DNA of 64,000 nucleotides from an uncultured Prevotella sp. (GTDB taxonomy: Bacteria > Bacteroidota > Bacteroidia > Bacteroidales > Bacteroidaceae): assembly GCA_900770395.1 (NCBI GenBank), contig CAAGKM010000030.1:1-64000 (forward strand). Direction: 5' to 3'. The translations under genes and the position numbers were made by a program. The notes beneath the pieces are model-generated. The model worked only from the letters and a program-made list of their open reading frames with translations. It did not search any database and was not told the DNA's origin. Every line of letters begins with the position of its first letter. The first letter of the stretch is position 1. Shown piece by piece: positions 16,761 to 25,018 of this stretch.

Positions 16761-19583
16761 ATGGACATGTTTTTAAAGAAACTATTTTCATTTGCGGCAT
16801 TAATACTTTTAACATTAGCCGCAAACGCACAGATGCCCAACATCCCAATTGACAAGGATGTGCGTATCGGTAAGCTTGACAACGGACTGACTTATTACAT
16901 CCGTTACAACAACTGGCCCGAGAAACGTGCAAATTTCTATATTGCACAGCGGGTGGGAAGTATTCAGGAGGAAGAGGAACAACGCGGCTTGGCCCACTTC
17001 CTTGAGCACATGTGCTTCAACGGCACTAAGAATTTTCCCGACAACAAGGTTATACAGTGGTGTGAGAGTATTGGCGTGAAGTTTGGCGCCGACCTTAACG
17101 CCTACACCGCAATTGACCAGACGGTATATAACATAGACAATGTGCCTACGACACGCCAGAGTGCTCTTGACTCTTGTCTGCTTATTCTTCACGACTGGGC
17201 AGGCGAGCTGTTGCTCGAGCCAGAGGAGATTGACAAGGAGCGTGGTGTGATTCATGAGGAGTGGCGCATGCGTACAAGTGCCAGCAACCGTATGTTTGAG
17301 CGCAACCTGCCGAAACTCTATCCTGGCAGCAAGTATGGATTGAGATTCCCGATAGGACTGATGTCGGTAGTCGACAACTTTAAATACGACGCTCTGCGCC
17401 AGTATTACGAGAAATGGTATCATCCCGACAATCAGGCAATTATTGTAGTTGGTGATGTGGATGTTGACCATGTTGAGGCAGAGATTAAGCGTCTGTTTGC
17501 AGGCAAGAAAAATCCTGCCAATGAACAGTCTATTGTAGAGGAGCAGGTGCCCGACAACGACACTCCAATCGTTATCATCGACAAGGACAAGGAGCAGCAG
17601 TACAATGTCATCGAGCTGATGATAAAGTGCGATGCCGACAAGAAGGAGAACAAGGTCAATCCTATGTACATCTTTGGAAAGTATATGATAAATGCAGCCG
17701 TAAGCATGGTCAACCAGCGTCTGGCTGAATATTCACAGAAACCCGACTGTCCGTTTATTCAGGCAGGTGTGGGCTATGGTAGTTATATCTTTGCCAAAAC
17801 CAAGGACGCTCTTGACATCAGCGTGGTGGCAAAGGAGGGCCAATATCAGGCAGCTCTCACAGCTGTGGTGCGTGAGGTGCGCCGTGCCGCCGAGTTTGGC
17901 TTCACAGCCACCGAGTATCAACGTTATAAGGCCGACTATCTTAGCTCTCTTGAGAAGATGTACAGCGCCAAGGACAAGCGCACCAGCATCTCGTTCTGCA
18001 AGGAGTACGTAAACCACTTCCTTGACAACGAGCCTATCCCGTCTATCGACGACTACTATCAGATGATGAAGACCGCTGTTCCCCAGTTGCCGCTCGAGGG
18101 TGGTGTGAACGAGGTGTTCAAACAGTTTGTAAAGCTTGACGGCAAAAACATGGTGCTCATCAGCTTCAACAACGAAAAAGAAGGTGCCGAGTATCCTACA
18201 GAGGAGGGACTGCTCGGAGCCGTGAAAGCCGCAGCGGCAGAGCAACTCACAGCCTACGTTGACAACGTGAAGAACGAGCCGCTCATAGCCACTCAGCCTA
18301 AGGCAGGAAAGATAAAGAAGGAGACTGTCAACAGCAAGTACGACTATAAGGAGCTTACCCTGTCGAACGGAGTGAAAGTGCTTTTGAAGAAGACCGACTT
18401 CAAAAAGGATCAGGTTGTATTAACAGCATCAAGCCGTGGAGGAAGTTCTGTGCTCGGACTCAACGACTACGCCAACTGGAATTTGTTTAACGCAGCGATA
18501 GGAGGAAGCGGACTGGGCAACTTCTCAAGCAATGAGCTGGAGAAAGCCCTCGCCGGGAAAGTAGCTTCAGTTAGCATGGGACTTGGCACATACCGTACAT
18601 CATTCAGCGGTTCATCAACGCCTAACGATGTTGAGACCATGATGCAGCTACTCTATCTCTACTTCACAAAGATAAACAAGGACCAGGAGTCGTTCGACAG
18701 CATGATGAAGTCGATGGAGCTGCAGCTCAAGAACAAGTCACTCTCAACAGAGGGTGCGTTCAACGACACCGTCAACTGTGTGACAACAAAACATAACCCA
18801 CGCTTCAGATCATTCGACATCAACGACCTCAAAAATGTAAGCTACGACCGCATACTTGAGATTGCAAAGCAGGTTACAGCAAACGCCGCCGACTATACAT
18901 TCACCATCATCGGCAACTTTGACGAGACTGCCATACGTCCACTGATTGAAACCTATATCGCATCACTGCCATCTACGAAGAAGGCTGTGTCGAAGGCAAA
19001 GAATGTCATGACACCTTTCGAGGGTATTGTTGTGAACAACTTCAAGCGCAAGCAGGAGACTCCAAAGGCAACTGGCGTGATAATGTGGCGCACAAAGGAC
19101 ATACCATGCTCACTTGAGAACATGCTGAGAGCCCAGATGGCAAGCAGTGTGCTCGAGATGATTTACCTTAAGAAGATACGTGAGGAGGCAAGTGCCGCAT
19201 ACTCAGTATCAGCACAGGGCTCACACTCCATCAACGAGTTTGGCACCACCACAAGCCTGATGGGATATTGCCCGATGAAGCCGGAGAAGGCTCAAGAGGC
19301 AATGAACATCATGAGAGAAGAGGTTGAGAAAATGGCTAAGACCTGCGATGCCGAGATGCTCAATAAAGTTAAGGAGAACATGCTGAAAAACCATGAGACG
19401 AGCCTGAAGACCAACGGCTACTGGCTGGGAGCCATCGGCACAGAGAGACAGTATGGAATAGATGTCCACACCAACTTCGTACAAGCTGTCGAGTCGCAGA
19501 CTCCAGAGACCGTGTCGGCATTCGTGGCAGAGATTCTCAAGGCTGGAAACAGAGCAGAGATTGTGATGCTGCCCGAAGAGTAA
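16761..19583 (+). CDS. M16-family zinc metallopeptidase (secreted)
   Basis: A 940-residue protein with a signal peptide (FSFAALILLTLAANAQ), so it is exported, probably to the periplasm. It has the two-half pitrilysin layout. The first half holds the inverted zinc motif HxxEH (His79-Phe-Leu-Glu82-His83) with a third-ligand Glu near residue 166 (GVIHEEW). The second half starts near 530 (YKELTLSNGVKVLLKKTDF) and lacks the motif, as usual for the non-catalytic half. M16 enzymes degrade unfolded peptides inside a closed chamber. Mature length and organisation are typical of Bacteroidetes homologues. Confidence 0.93.
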   Translation: MDMFLKKLFSFAALILLTLAANAQMPNIPIDKDVRIGKLDNGLTYYIRYNNWPEKRANFYIAQRVGSIQEEEEQRGLAHFLEHMCFNGTKNFPDNKVIQWCESIGVKFGADLNAYTAIDQTVYNIDNVPTTRQSALDSCLLILHDWAGELLLEPEEIDKERGVIHEEWRMRTSASNRMFERNLPKLYPGSKYGLRFPIGLMSVVDNFKYDALRQYYEKWYHPDNQAIIVVGDVDVDHVEAEIKRLFAGKKNPANEQSIVEEQVPDNDTPIVIIDKDKEQQYNVIELMIKCDADKKENKVNPMYIFGKYMINAAVSMVNQRLAEYSQKPDCPFIQAGVGYGSYIFAKTKDALDISVVAKEGQYQAALTAVVREVRRAAEFGFTATEYQRYKADYLSSLEKMYSAKDKRTSISFCKEYVNHFLDNEPIPSIDDYYQMMKTAVPQLPLEGGVNEVFKQFVKLDGKNMVLISFNNEKEGAEYPTEEGLLGAVKAAAAEQLTAYVDNVKNEPLIATQPKAGKIKKETVNSKYDYKELTLSNGVKVLLKKTDFKKDQVVLTASSRGGSSVLGLNDYANWNLFNAAIGGSGLGNFSSNELEKALAGKVASVSMGLGTYRTSFSGSSTPNDVETMMQLLYLYFTKINKDQESFDSMMKSMELQLKNKSLSTEGAFNDTVNCVTTKHNPRFRSFDINDLKNVSYDRILEIAKQVTANAADYTFTIIGNFDETAIRPLIETYIASLPSTKKAVSKAKNVMTPFEGIVVNNFKRKQETPKATGVIMWRTKDIPCSLENMLRAQMASSVLEMIYLKKIREEASAAYSVSAQGSHSINEFGTTTSLMGYCPMKPEKAQEAMNIMREEVEKMAKTCDAEMLNKVKENMLKNHETSLKTNGYWLGAIGTERQYGIDVHTNFVQAVESQTPETVSAFVAEILKAGNRAEIVMLPEE

Positions 19584-19590
19584 TAAAAGA

Positions 19591-19715
19591 AGGAGATAGA
19601 AGGAGTTAAAAGGAGATAGAAGGAGTTAGAGGACAATAGTTTTGGCAGAGACTTCACGGCAGAGACATACGTTCTCTATCTCCCTTTAACTTCTCCTGAC
19701 TTCCCTTTACTCCTT
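19591..19715 (+). repeat. Purine-rich tandem repeat facing a pyrimidine-rich complement, upstream of metK
   Basis: Two 20-bp copies (19591-19610 and 19611-19630, AGGAGATAGAAGGAGTTARA) are followed after about 40 bp by a complementary pyrimidine tract (about 19673-19715, CTCTATCTCCCTTTAACTTC and onward). Together they can form a long imperfect hairpin. It fills most of the 178-bp gap between the M16 gene and metK and could terminate the former or lie in the leader of the latter. It does not match a SAM riboswitch pattern that I can recognise. Confidence 0.65.
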
Positions 19716-19761
19716 GAATAATAAAAACATTAACAAACAAATTTAAACACTTACAAAAATC

Positions 19762-21018
19762 ATGAGCTATCTGTTTTCATCAGAATCAGTTTCTGAGGGA
19801 CACCCCGACAAAGTAGCGGACCAGATATCTGACGCTATCTTAGACCAATTCCTGGCCTACGACGAAAAGGCTCGTGTAGCGTGTGAGACCTTTGTCACCA
19901 CCGGTCAGGTGGTGATAATGGGCGAGGTTAGCAGCAACCAATACATTGACCTGCAGACTATAGCGCGCAACACCATCAAGAAAATTGGCTACACAAAAGC
20001 CGAGTATCAGTTCGACGGCAACTCATGCGGCATACTGACCGCAATACATGAGCAGAGCGGCGACATCAACCGTGGCATTGATCGCGAGGAAGACGACGAG
20101 CAGGGAGCAGGCGACCAGGGAATGATGTTTGGCTATGCCACCAACGAGACCGAGAGCTACATGCCCGTGTCACTCGACCTGGCACATCTGCTTATGCGCA
20201 CTCTTGCCGAGATACGCAAGGAAGGCAAGGTGATGACCTATCTGCGCCCTGACTCAAAAAGTCAGGTCACAGTGCAGTACAGCGATGCAGGAATACCCGA
20301 ACGCATCGACACAATCGTGGTGTCTACCCAGCACGATGAGTTCGACAACGACGAGGCGATGCTCGCACGCATCAGCGATGATGTGAAGGGCATACTCATC
20401 CCCCGTGTCAAGGAAAAGATACATTCAAGAAAGGTGTTGGCTCTGTTCAACGACGATATCAAATATTTCGTGAACCCCACAGGTAAGTTTGTAATTGGCG
20501 GTCCTCATGGTGACACAGGTCTCACAGGACGCAAGATTATAGTAGACACTTATGGCGGAAAGGGCGCGCACGGCGGTGGAGCCTTTAGCGGAAAAGACTC
20601 AAGCAAGGTTGACCGCTCGGCAGCATACGCTGCCCGCCATATTGCCAAGAACATGGTTGCAGCCGGCGTCGCCGATGAGATGCTCGTTCAGGTGAGCTAC
20701 GCCATTGGTGTGGCAAAGCCAATGAACATCTACGTCAACACCTACGGCAGAAGCAACGTGAAGCTGAGCGACAGTGAGATTGCAAGGAAGATTGAGGAGA
20801 TGTTCGACCTTAGGCCCAAAGCAATTGAGCGCAGTCTAAAGCTACGTCAGCCAATGTATCTTGAGACTGCCGCCTACGGTCACATGGGACGTGAGTGCGT
20901 GACTGTGCAGAAGACTTTCTCAAGCCGTTACCACGAGACTAAGGTTATGGATGTGGAACTGTTTACATGGGAGAAGCTCGACCGTGTGGACGAAATTAAA
21001 AAGGCGTTTGGCTTGTAA
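19762..21018 (+). CDS. metK: S-adenosylmethionine synthetase (MetK)
   Basis: A 418-residue enzyme making SAM from methionine and ATP. The N-terminus is LFSSESVSEGHPDKVADQIS; the active-site loop GAGDQGMMFGYA and the phosphate-binding GGGAFSGKD are present; Lys and Asp ligands of the family are in place. It is about 30 residues longer than the E. coli enzyme, mainly through insertions in the middle (EIRKEGKVMTYLRPDSK region), as in other Bacteroidetes. The stop codon overlaps the start of the next gene (TAATG), so metK heads a compact cluster that runs to tyrS. Confidence 0.97.
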   Translation: MSYLFSSESVSEGHPDKVADQISDAILDQFLAYDEKARVACETFVTTGQVVIMGEVSSNQYIDLQTIARNTIKKIGYTKAEYQFDGNSCGILTAIHEQSGDINRGIDREEDDEQGAGDQGMMFGYATNETESYMPVSLDLAHLLMRTLAEIRKEGKVMTYLRPDSKSQVTVQYSDAGIPERIDTIVVSTQHDEFDNDEAMLARISDDVKGILIPRVKEKIHSRKVLALFNDDIKYFVNPTGKFVIGGPHGDTGLTGRKIIVDTYGGKGAHGGGAFSGKDSSKVDRSAAYAARHIAKNMVAAGVADEMLVQVSYAIGVAKPMNIYVNTYGRSNVKLSDSEIARKIEEMFDLRPKAIERSLKLRQPMYLETAAYGHMGRECVTVQKTFSSRYHETKVMDVELFTWEKLDRVDEIKKAFGL

Positions 21019-22037
21019 TGGCTGTTCTTCAAGATTCCACACATATTATAAACAGTGCGCATGTGCCATCGGCTGACTCGGTGGCACATGTGTATTCTCC
21101 ACGCACTCCTTATCAGGTGTTGCGCATGCTGCCTGCCGATGCCACGCCGGAGCAGCAGGACTCAGCCATCCAGGCGCATTTCCAGCCTGGAGAGATTCAC
21201 TACAGCCAGTGTCCCGACACGCTGCATTTGCCTGGACATGAGGCTCCAAAGCCATTGCGCTGGGAGGATGTGCCAATATACTATAAGGAGACATTCTTCT
21301 CCAATGATACCCTTTTTCAGGCTGAATATACGGGAATGCGCAACGGCATGCCTGGAGTGGCAGTGCCCTATACCATGCGCACCGACCCATATATCACGAT
21401 TGTGCTGCTGGCATTCATGTTTTTCTCCACCATCCTCTGCAGCCGTATGCGTAGTATGATTGCACGTAAGTTTGAGACTTTATTCCATACCCTCTCGTTT
21501 GTGTCTGAAAAAGACACGACAGGAGAGACATGCGGGTTGCTGGCACTCAATCTGATGAGCGCAATGCTCATATCTTTCCTTATGTTCTCGTATGTGCAGA
21601 TATATGTCTCTGACACCTATCTGCTGCCCACGGAGTACCATCTGATGGCTATTTTCCTTACTCTTGTGGTGGGCTATAAACTGATTGACGCACTGCTCGG
21701 ACTGATTGTCGACTCTGTGTTTTGGAGCGGTAAACAAAGCTTACAATATCTCAAGTCGAAGACCTTTCTTGGAGCCATGGGCGGCATACTGCTGCTGACA
21801 GTGGTGATGGTGCGCGTTTATTTCGAGCTTTCCACCGTCCACACCATCATTTCGTTTGTTTTTGTTCTCTTTGTGGTAAAAATTCTTACCTTTTACAAGT
21901 GCTATGTAATATTTTTCAACTCAAAAGGCGGAATTATCCAATTTTTTTTGTACCTTTGTGCCCTTGAAATAATACCGCTCGTCGCCCTTTGGACGGCGGC
22001 AATGATGATTGCAAACATTTTGAAAGTAAATTTTTAG
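21018..22037 (+). CDS. DUF4271-family integral membrane protein
   Basis: A 339-residue protein. Residues 1-125 are soluble and poorly conserved. From about 126 on there are roughly six hydrophobic segments (ITIVLLAFMFFSTILC; LMSAMLISFLMFSYV; LMAIFLTLVVGYKLI; MGGILLLTVVMVRVY; IISFVFVLFVVKILTF; LEIIPLVALWTAAMMI). The YKCYVIFF/GGIIQFFLYLCALEIIPL end is the conserved part of DUF4271. Function is unknown, but in Bacteroidetes the gene is regularly found next to hemD, as here (6-bp gap). The start codon overlaps the metK stop. Confidence 0.85.
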   Translation: MAVLQDSTHIINSAHVPSADSVAHVYSPRTPYQVLRMLPADATPEQQDSAIQAHFQPGEIHYSQCPDTLHLPGHEAPKPLRWEDVPIYYKETFFSNDTLFQAEYTGMRNGMPGVAVPYTMRTDPYITIVLLAFMFFSTILCSRMRSMIARKFETLFHTLSFVSEKDTTGETCGLLALNLMSAMLISFLMFSYVQIYVSDTYLLPTEYHLMAIFLTLVVGYKLIDALLGLIVDSVFWSGKQSLQYLKSKTFLGAMGGILLLTVVMVRVYFELSTVHTIISFVFVLFVVKILTFYKCYVIFFNSKGGIIQFFLYLCALEIIPLVALWTAAMMIANILKVNF

Positions 22038-22043
22038 GACGTA

Positions 22044-22805
22044 ATGATAAAGAAAATCTTGGTGTCACAACCCAAACCAACAAGTGAGAAATCGCCTTAC
22101 TTCAGTATTGCGGAACGCTTCGACGTGGAATTTGTTTTCCGCCCTTTCATCAAGGTAGAGGGATTGTCGGCAAAAGAGTTTCGCCAGCAAAGGGTGGATA
22201 TTGCAAGCTATTCTGCAATTGTGTTCACATCTCGTCATGCCATCGACAATTTCTTTAAGTTGGCAAAGGAGATGCGTTACGCCATACCCGAGACCCTGAA
22301 GTATTTCTGTGTCACAGAGACAATAGCCCTTTACATACAAAAATATGTGCAGTACCGCAAGCGCAAGGTATTCTATGGCGAGTCGGGCAAGATTGAGGAC
22401 CTGCTGCCCTCGATGCTGAAGCATAAGAACGAAAGGTATCTGGTGCCACTGAGCGATGTGCACAACGACAATATCAAAGATTTGCTTGACTCAAAAGGCA
22501 TCAATCACGATGAGTGTGTGATGTACCGCACAGTTAGCAATGATTTCACGCAGGAGGAGATTGACGAGTTCGACAGCTACGACATGCTGGTGTTCTTCAG
22601 CCCTGCGGGAATAGAGGCACTCACCAAGAATTTCCCCAACTTCGAGCAGGGCAAGCTTGCCATTGCGTCTTTCGGTCCTGCCACAGCAAAGGCTGTGAGG
22701 AATGCCGGGTTGCGTCTTGACCTTGAGGCTCCTACGGAAAAATATCCGTCGATGACTGGTGCTTTGCAACACTATCTCATCATGAACGATGATGATGATG
22801 AATAG
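22044..22805 (+). CDS. hemD: Uroporphyrinogen-III synthase (HemD)
   Basis: A 253-residue protein of the divergent Bacteroidetes HemD type. Two Rossmann-like halves are visible: KKILVSQPKP and YSAIVFTSRHAIDNFF in the first, KNERYLVPLSDVHNDNIKDLL and YDMLVFFSPAGIEAL in the second, with the late ASFGPATAKAV motif. It closes and isomerises hydroxymethylbilane to uroporphyrinogen III. No other heme genes are near. The C-terminus is an acidic NDDDDE tail encoded by GAT repeats that also hold the rnpA start codons (17-bp overlap). Confidence 0.88.
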   Translation: MIKKILVSQPKPTSEKSPYFSIAERFDVEFVFRPFIKVEGLSAKEFRQQRVDIASYSAIVFTSRHAIDNFFKLAKEMRYAIPETLKYFCVTETIALYIQKYVQYRKRKVFYGESGKIEDLLPSMLKHKNERYLVPLSDVHNDNIKDLLDSKGINHDECVMYRTVSNDFTQEEIDEFDSYDMLVFFSPAGIEALTKNFPNFEQGKLAIASFGPATAKAVRNAGLRLDLEAPTEKYPSMTGALQHYLIMNDDDDE

Positions 22806-23223
22806 TTTCTCAAAACGGGAGCGCATCGTAAGCCGCAAGTTGATGGACACTCTGTTTGGCGGCACAAACCACTCTGCAGTGGCATATCCATTGAGGGTGG
22901 TGTTCATGGCTGTTGACAATGCAGATGCCGGCACACCGCCTGTTCAGGTACTTACAAGTGTCGGCAAGCGCCACTTCAAGCATGCCGTTGACCGCAACCG
23001 TGTGAAACGGCAGATTCGCGAGGCATACCGCCTCAACAAGCACATCCTGCATGACGCGATTTCAAAATGCGGACAGGACATTCCCCAGCATATTGCGGTG
23101 GCATTTATATGGCTTGCCGATAACCTGATGCCGTCGGCGGAGGTGACCACAGCGGTGAGAAAGCTCCTGATGCGGATAGCCGACAATATATACAACAGCA
23201 ACAATGTGGAAAAGCGTCAATAA
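22789..23223 (+). CDS. rnpA: Ribonuclease P protein component
   Basis: A small basic protein of up to 144 residues with the RNase P protein signature VGKRHFKHAVDRNRVKRQIR (the RNR motif binding the RNA subunit). It supports 5' maturation of tRNAs. Four consecutive ATG codons (22789, 22792, 22795, 22798) could each start translation; the shortest form begins MNSFSKRERI, which looks most like family N-termini. It overlaps hemD by 8-17 bp and yidD by 20 bp, so the three genes are translationally linked. Confidence 0.93.
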   Translation: MMMMNSFSKRERIVSRKLMDTLFGGTNHSAVAYPLRVVFMAVDNADAGTPPVQVLTSVGKRHFKHAVDRNRVKRQIREAYRLNKHILHDAISKCGQDIPQHIAVAFIWLADNLMPSAEVTTAVRKLLMRIADNIYNSNNVEKRQ

Positions 23224-23437
23224 GGCAGCGGTGTGGCTGCTGTGCCTGCCAATACGGTTCTATCAGCTATGCGTCAGTCCGCTGTTTCCGCCAGCATGCC
23301 GCTTCACACCCACCTGCAGCGAGTATGCCCGCCAGGCGTTGGTGAGACACGGTCCGATAAAAGGATTATGGCTCGCTGTAAGAAGACTGCTTAGATGCCA
23401 TCCTTGGGGAGGACACGGCTACGACCCCGTGCCGTAA
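23204..23437 (+). CDS. yidD: Membrane protein insertion efficiency factor YidD
   Basis: A 77-residue protein with the complete YidD signature: LPIRFYQLCVSPLFPPACRF, then TPTCSEYA, then HPWGGHGYDPVP. It is a peripheral inner-membrane protein that assists YidC-dependent insertion. The gene overlaps the rnpA 3' end by 20 bp; rnpA-yidD adjacency is widely conserved. Confidence 0.95.
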   Translation: MWKSVNKAAVWLLCLPIRFYQLCVSPLFPPACRFTPTCSEYARQALVRHGPIKGLWLAVRRLLRCHPWGGHGYDPVP

Positions 23438-23481
23438 CACTCCTACTCCTCCTACAACTCATAAAAAATAACAAAAAACTT

Positions 23482-24786
23482 ATGATAATGAAAAAGAACT
23501 TTATTGAAGAACTGAAATGGCGCGGTATGCTGGCACAGGTAATGCCTGGCGCTGAGGAGCTGCTCCAGAAGGAGATGGTCACAGCCTATCTCGGCACTGA
23601 CCCAACAGCCGACTCTCTGCATATAGGACACCTTTGCGGCATCATGATGCTGCGTCATCTCCAGCGTTGCGGTCACCGTCCCATCATCCTCGTAGGCGGT
23701 GCCACAGGCATGATTGGCGACCCCTCAGGCAAGAGCCAGGAGCGCAACCTGCTCGACGACCAGACACTCTATCACAATCAGGAGTGCATCAAGGCACAGG
23801 TGGCTAAATTCCTCGACTTCGACAGCAAGGAGCCTAACGCCGCGCTGATGGTGAACAACTACGACTGGATGAAAGACTTCACCTTCCTCGACTTCGCACG
23901 TGAGGTGGGCAAGCACATCACTGTTAACTACATGATGGCAAAGGAGAGCGTGCAGCAGCGCCTCAACGGCACGGCACGCGACGGACTGTCGTTCACCGAG
24001 TTCACCTACCAGCTTCTGCAGGGCTACGACTTCCTCTATCTATATAAGAACCTTGGCTGCAAGATGCAGTTGGGAGGCAACGACCAGTGGGGCAACATGA
24101 CCACGGGCACCGAGCTTATCCGCCGCACCCTGGGCAACGAGGTTGAGACATTCGCCCTCACCTGCCCTCTCATCACAAAGGCAGACGGCAAGAAGTTCGG
24201 TAAGACAGAGAGCGGCAACATCTGGCTCGACCCGAAGCGCACCACGCCCTACAAGTTCTATCAGTTCTGGCTCAATGTGAGTGATGATGACGCAGAACGC
24301 TACATCAAGATATTCACAAGCCTCGAAAAGGAGACCATCGACGCCCTCGTGGCCGAGCACAAGCAGGACCCGGGGCTGCGCATACTGCAGAAGCGCCTGG
24401 CACAGGAGGTCACCGTGATGGTTCACTCACAGGAGGCTCTCGACGCAGCCATCCAGGCATCGGGAATACTCTTCGGCAAGGCAACACGCGAGGCTCTCGA
24501 GAGCCTCGACGAGCAGACCCTGCTCGACGTGTTCGACGGCGTGCCCCACTTCGACGTGGCAGCCGACCAGCTCGGCCAGCCAGCTGTTGAGCTCTTTACT
24601 CAAGCGGCGCCTGTGTTTGCCAGCAAGGGAGAGATGCGCAAGCTCGTACAGGGCGGCGGCGTGTCGGTAAACAAGGAGAAACTTGCTGCCTTCGACCGTC
24701 CAATAACCTCTGATGACCTCATCGACGGCAAATACATACTGGTACAGCGTGGAAAAAAGAATTATTACCTGCTTACAGTAAAATAA
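23482..24786 (+). CDS. tyrS: Tyrosyl-tRNA synthetase
   Basis: A 434-residue class I synthetase with HIGH at LHIGHLCG and the KMSKS-equivalent KFGKT. The tyrosine/ATP pocket GGATGMIGDPSGKS and the QLGGNDQWGN motif are present, and a C-terminal S4-like domain begins near residue 365 (EMRKLVQGGGVSVN). The frame continues upstream into yidD, but that extension is Arg-rich and unlike TyrS, so I place the start at ATG 23482 (MIMKKNFIEEL); ATG 23488 is equally possible. It is the last gene of the metK cluster. Confidence 0.96.
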   Translation: MIMKKNFIEELKWRGMLAQVMPGAEELLQKEMVTAYLGTDPTADSLHIGHLCGIMMLRHLQRCGHRPIILVGGATGMIGDPSGKSQERNLLDDQTLYHNQECIKAQVAKFLDFDSKEPNAALMVNNYDWMKDFTFLDFAREVGKHITVNYMMAKESVQQRLNGTARDGLSFTEFTYQLLQGYDFLYLYKNLGCKMQLGGNDQWGNMTTGTELIRRTLGNEVETFALTCPLITKADGKKFGKTESGNIWLDPKRTTPYKFYQFWLNVSDDDAERYIKIFTSLEKETIDALVAEHKQDPGLRILQKRLAQEVTVMVHSQEALDAAIQASGILFGKATREALESLDEQTLLDVFDGVPHFDVAADQLGQPAVELFTQAAPVFASKGEMRKLVQGGGVSVNKEKLAAFDRPITSDDLIDGKYILVQRGKKNYYLLTVK

Positions 24787-24797
24787 TAAGTTAAAAA

Positions 24798-24829
24798 TTT
24801 GGTAGTGTCGTGAAAAAGCACTACCTTTG
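24798..24829 (+). promoter_or_regulatory. Promoter of tRNA-Gln
   Basis: TTTG (24798-24801) and TACCTTTG (24822-24829), 20 bp apart. The mature tRNA starts 60 bp downstream. Confidence 0.75.
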
Positions 24830-24889
24830 CACCGCATTTTAGGTCTTTTGTCCTCAAAAAGGCAACAGCCTGGGATGTCATATAAGGAT

Positions 24890-24960
24890 TGTCCAATGGT
24901 GTAATGGTAGCACAACAGGTTTTGGTTCTGTTTGTGGTGGTTCGAATCCGCCTTGGACAA
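24890..24960 (+). tRNA. tRNA-Gln (anticodon TTG)
   Basis: A 71-nt cloverleaf: acceptor TGTCCAA/TTGGACA with discriminator A; D arm with GTAATGGTAGC; anticodon stem ACAGG/TCTGT around loop TTTTGGT (anticodon TTG); T arm GGTGG-TTCGAAT-CCGCC. CCA is not encoded. It has its own promoter and a strong terminator. Confidence 0.97.
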
Positions 24961-24966
24961 CTTGCG

Positions 24967-25008
24967 GCAGCGCGAATGGCTTCTATGTCATTCGCGCTGC
25001 TGTTTTCT
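24967..25008 (+). terminator. Intrinsic terminator of tRNA-Gln
   Basis: Perfect 12-bp stem GCAGCGCGAATG (24967-24978) / CATTCGCGCTGC (24989-25000), then TGTTTTCT. It lies between the tRNA and the converging MFS gene. Confidence 0.85.
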
Positions 25009-25018
25009 CACTGCCCCA

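Noticed and set aside
19640..19761. SAM riboswitch before metK
   Set aside because: No SAM-I, SAM-II or other known aptamer core could be recognised by eye; only the purine/pyrimidine inverted repeat is visible.
23395..23481. Upstream extension of tyrS
   Set aside because: The extra 29 codons overlap yidD in another frame, are Arg-rich and do not resemble TyrS N-termini.
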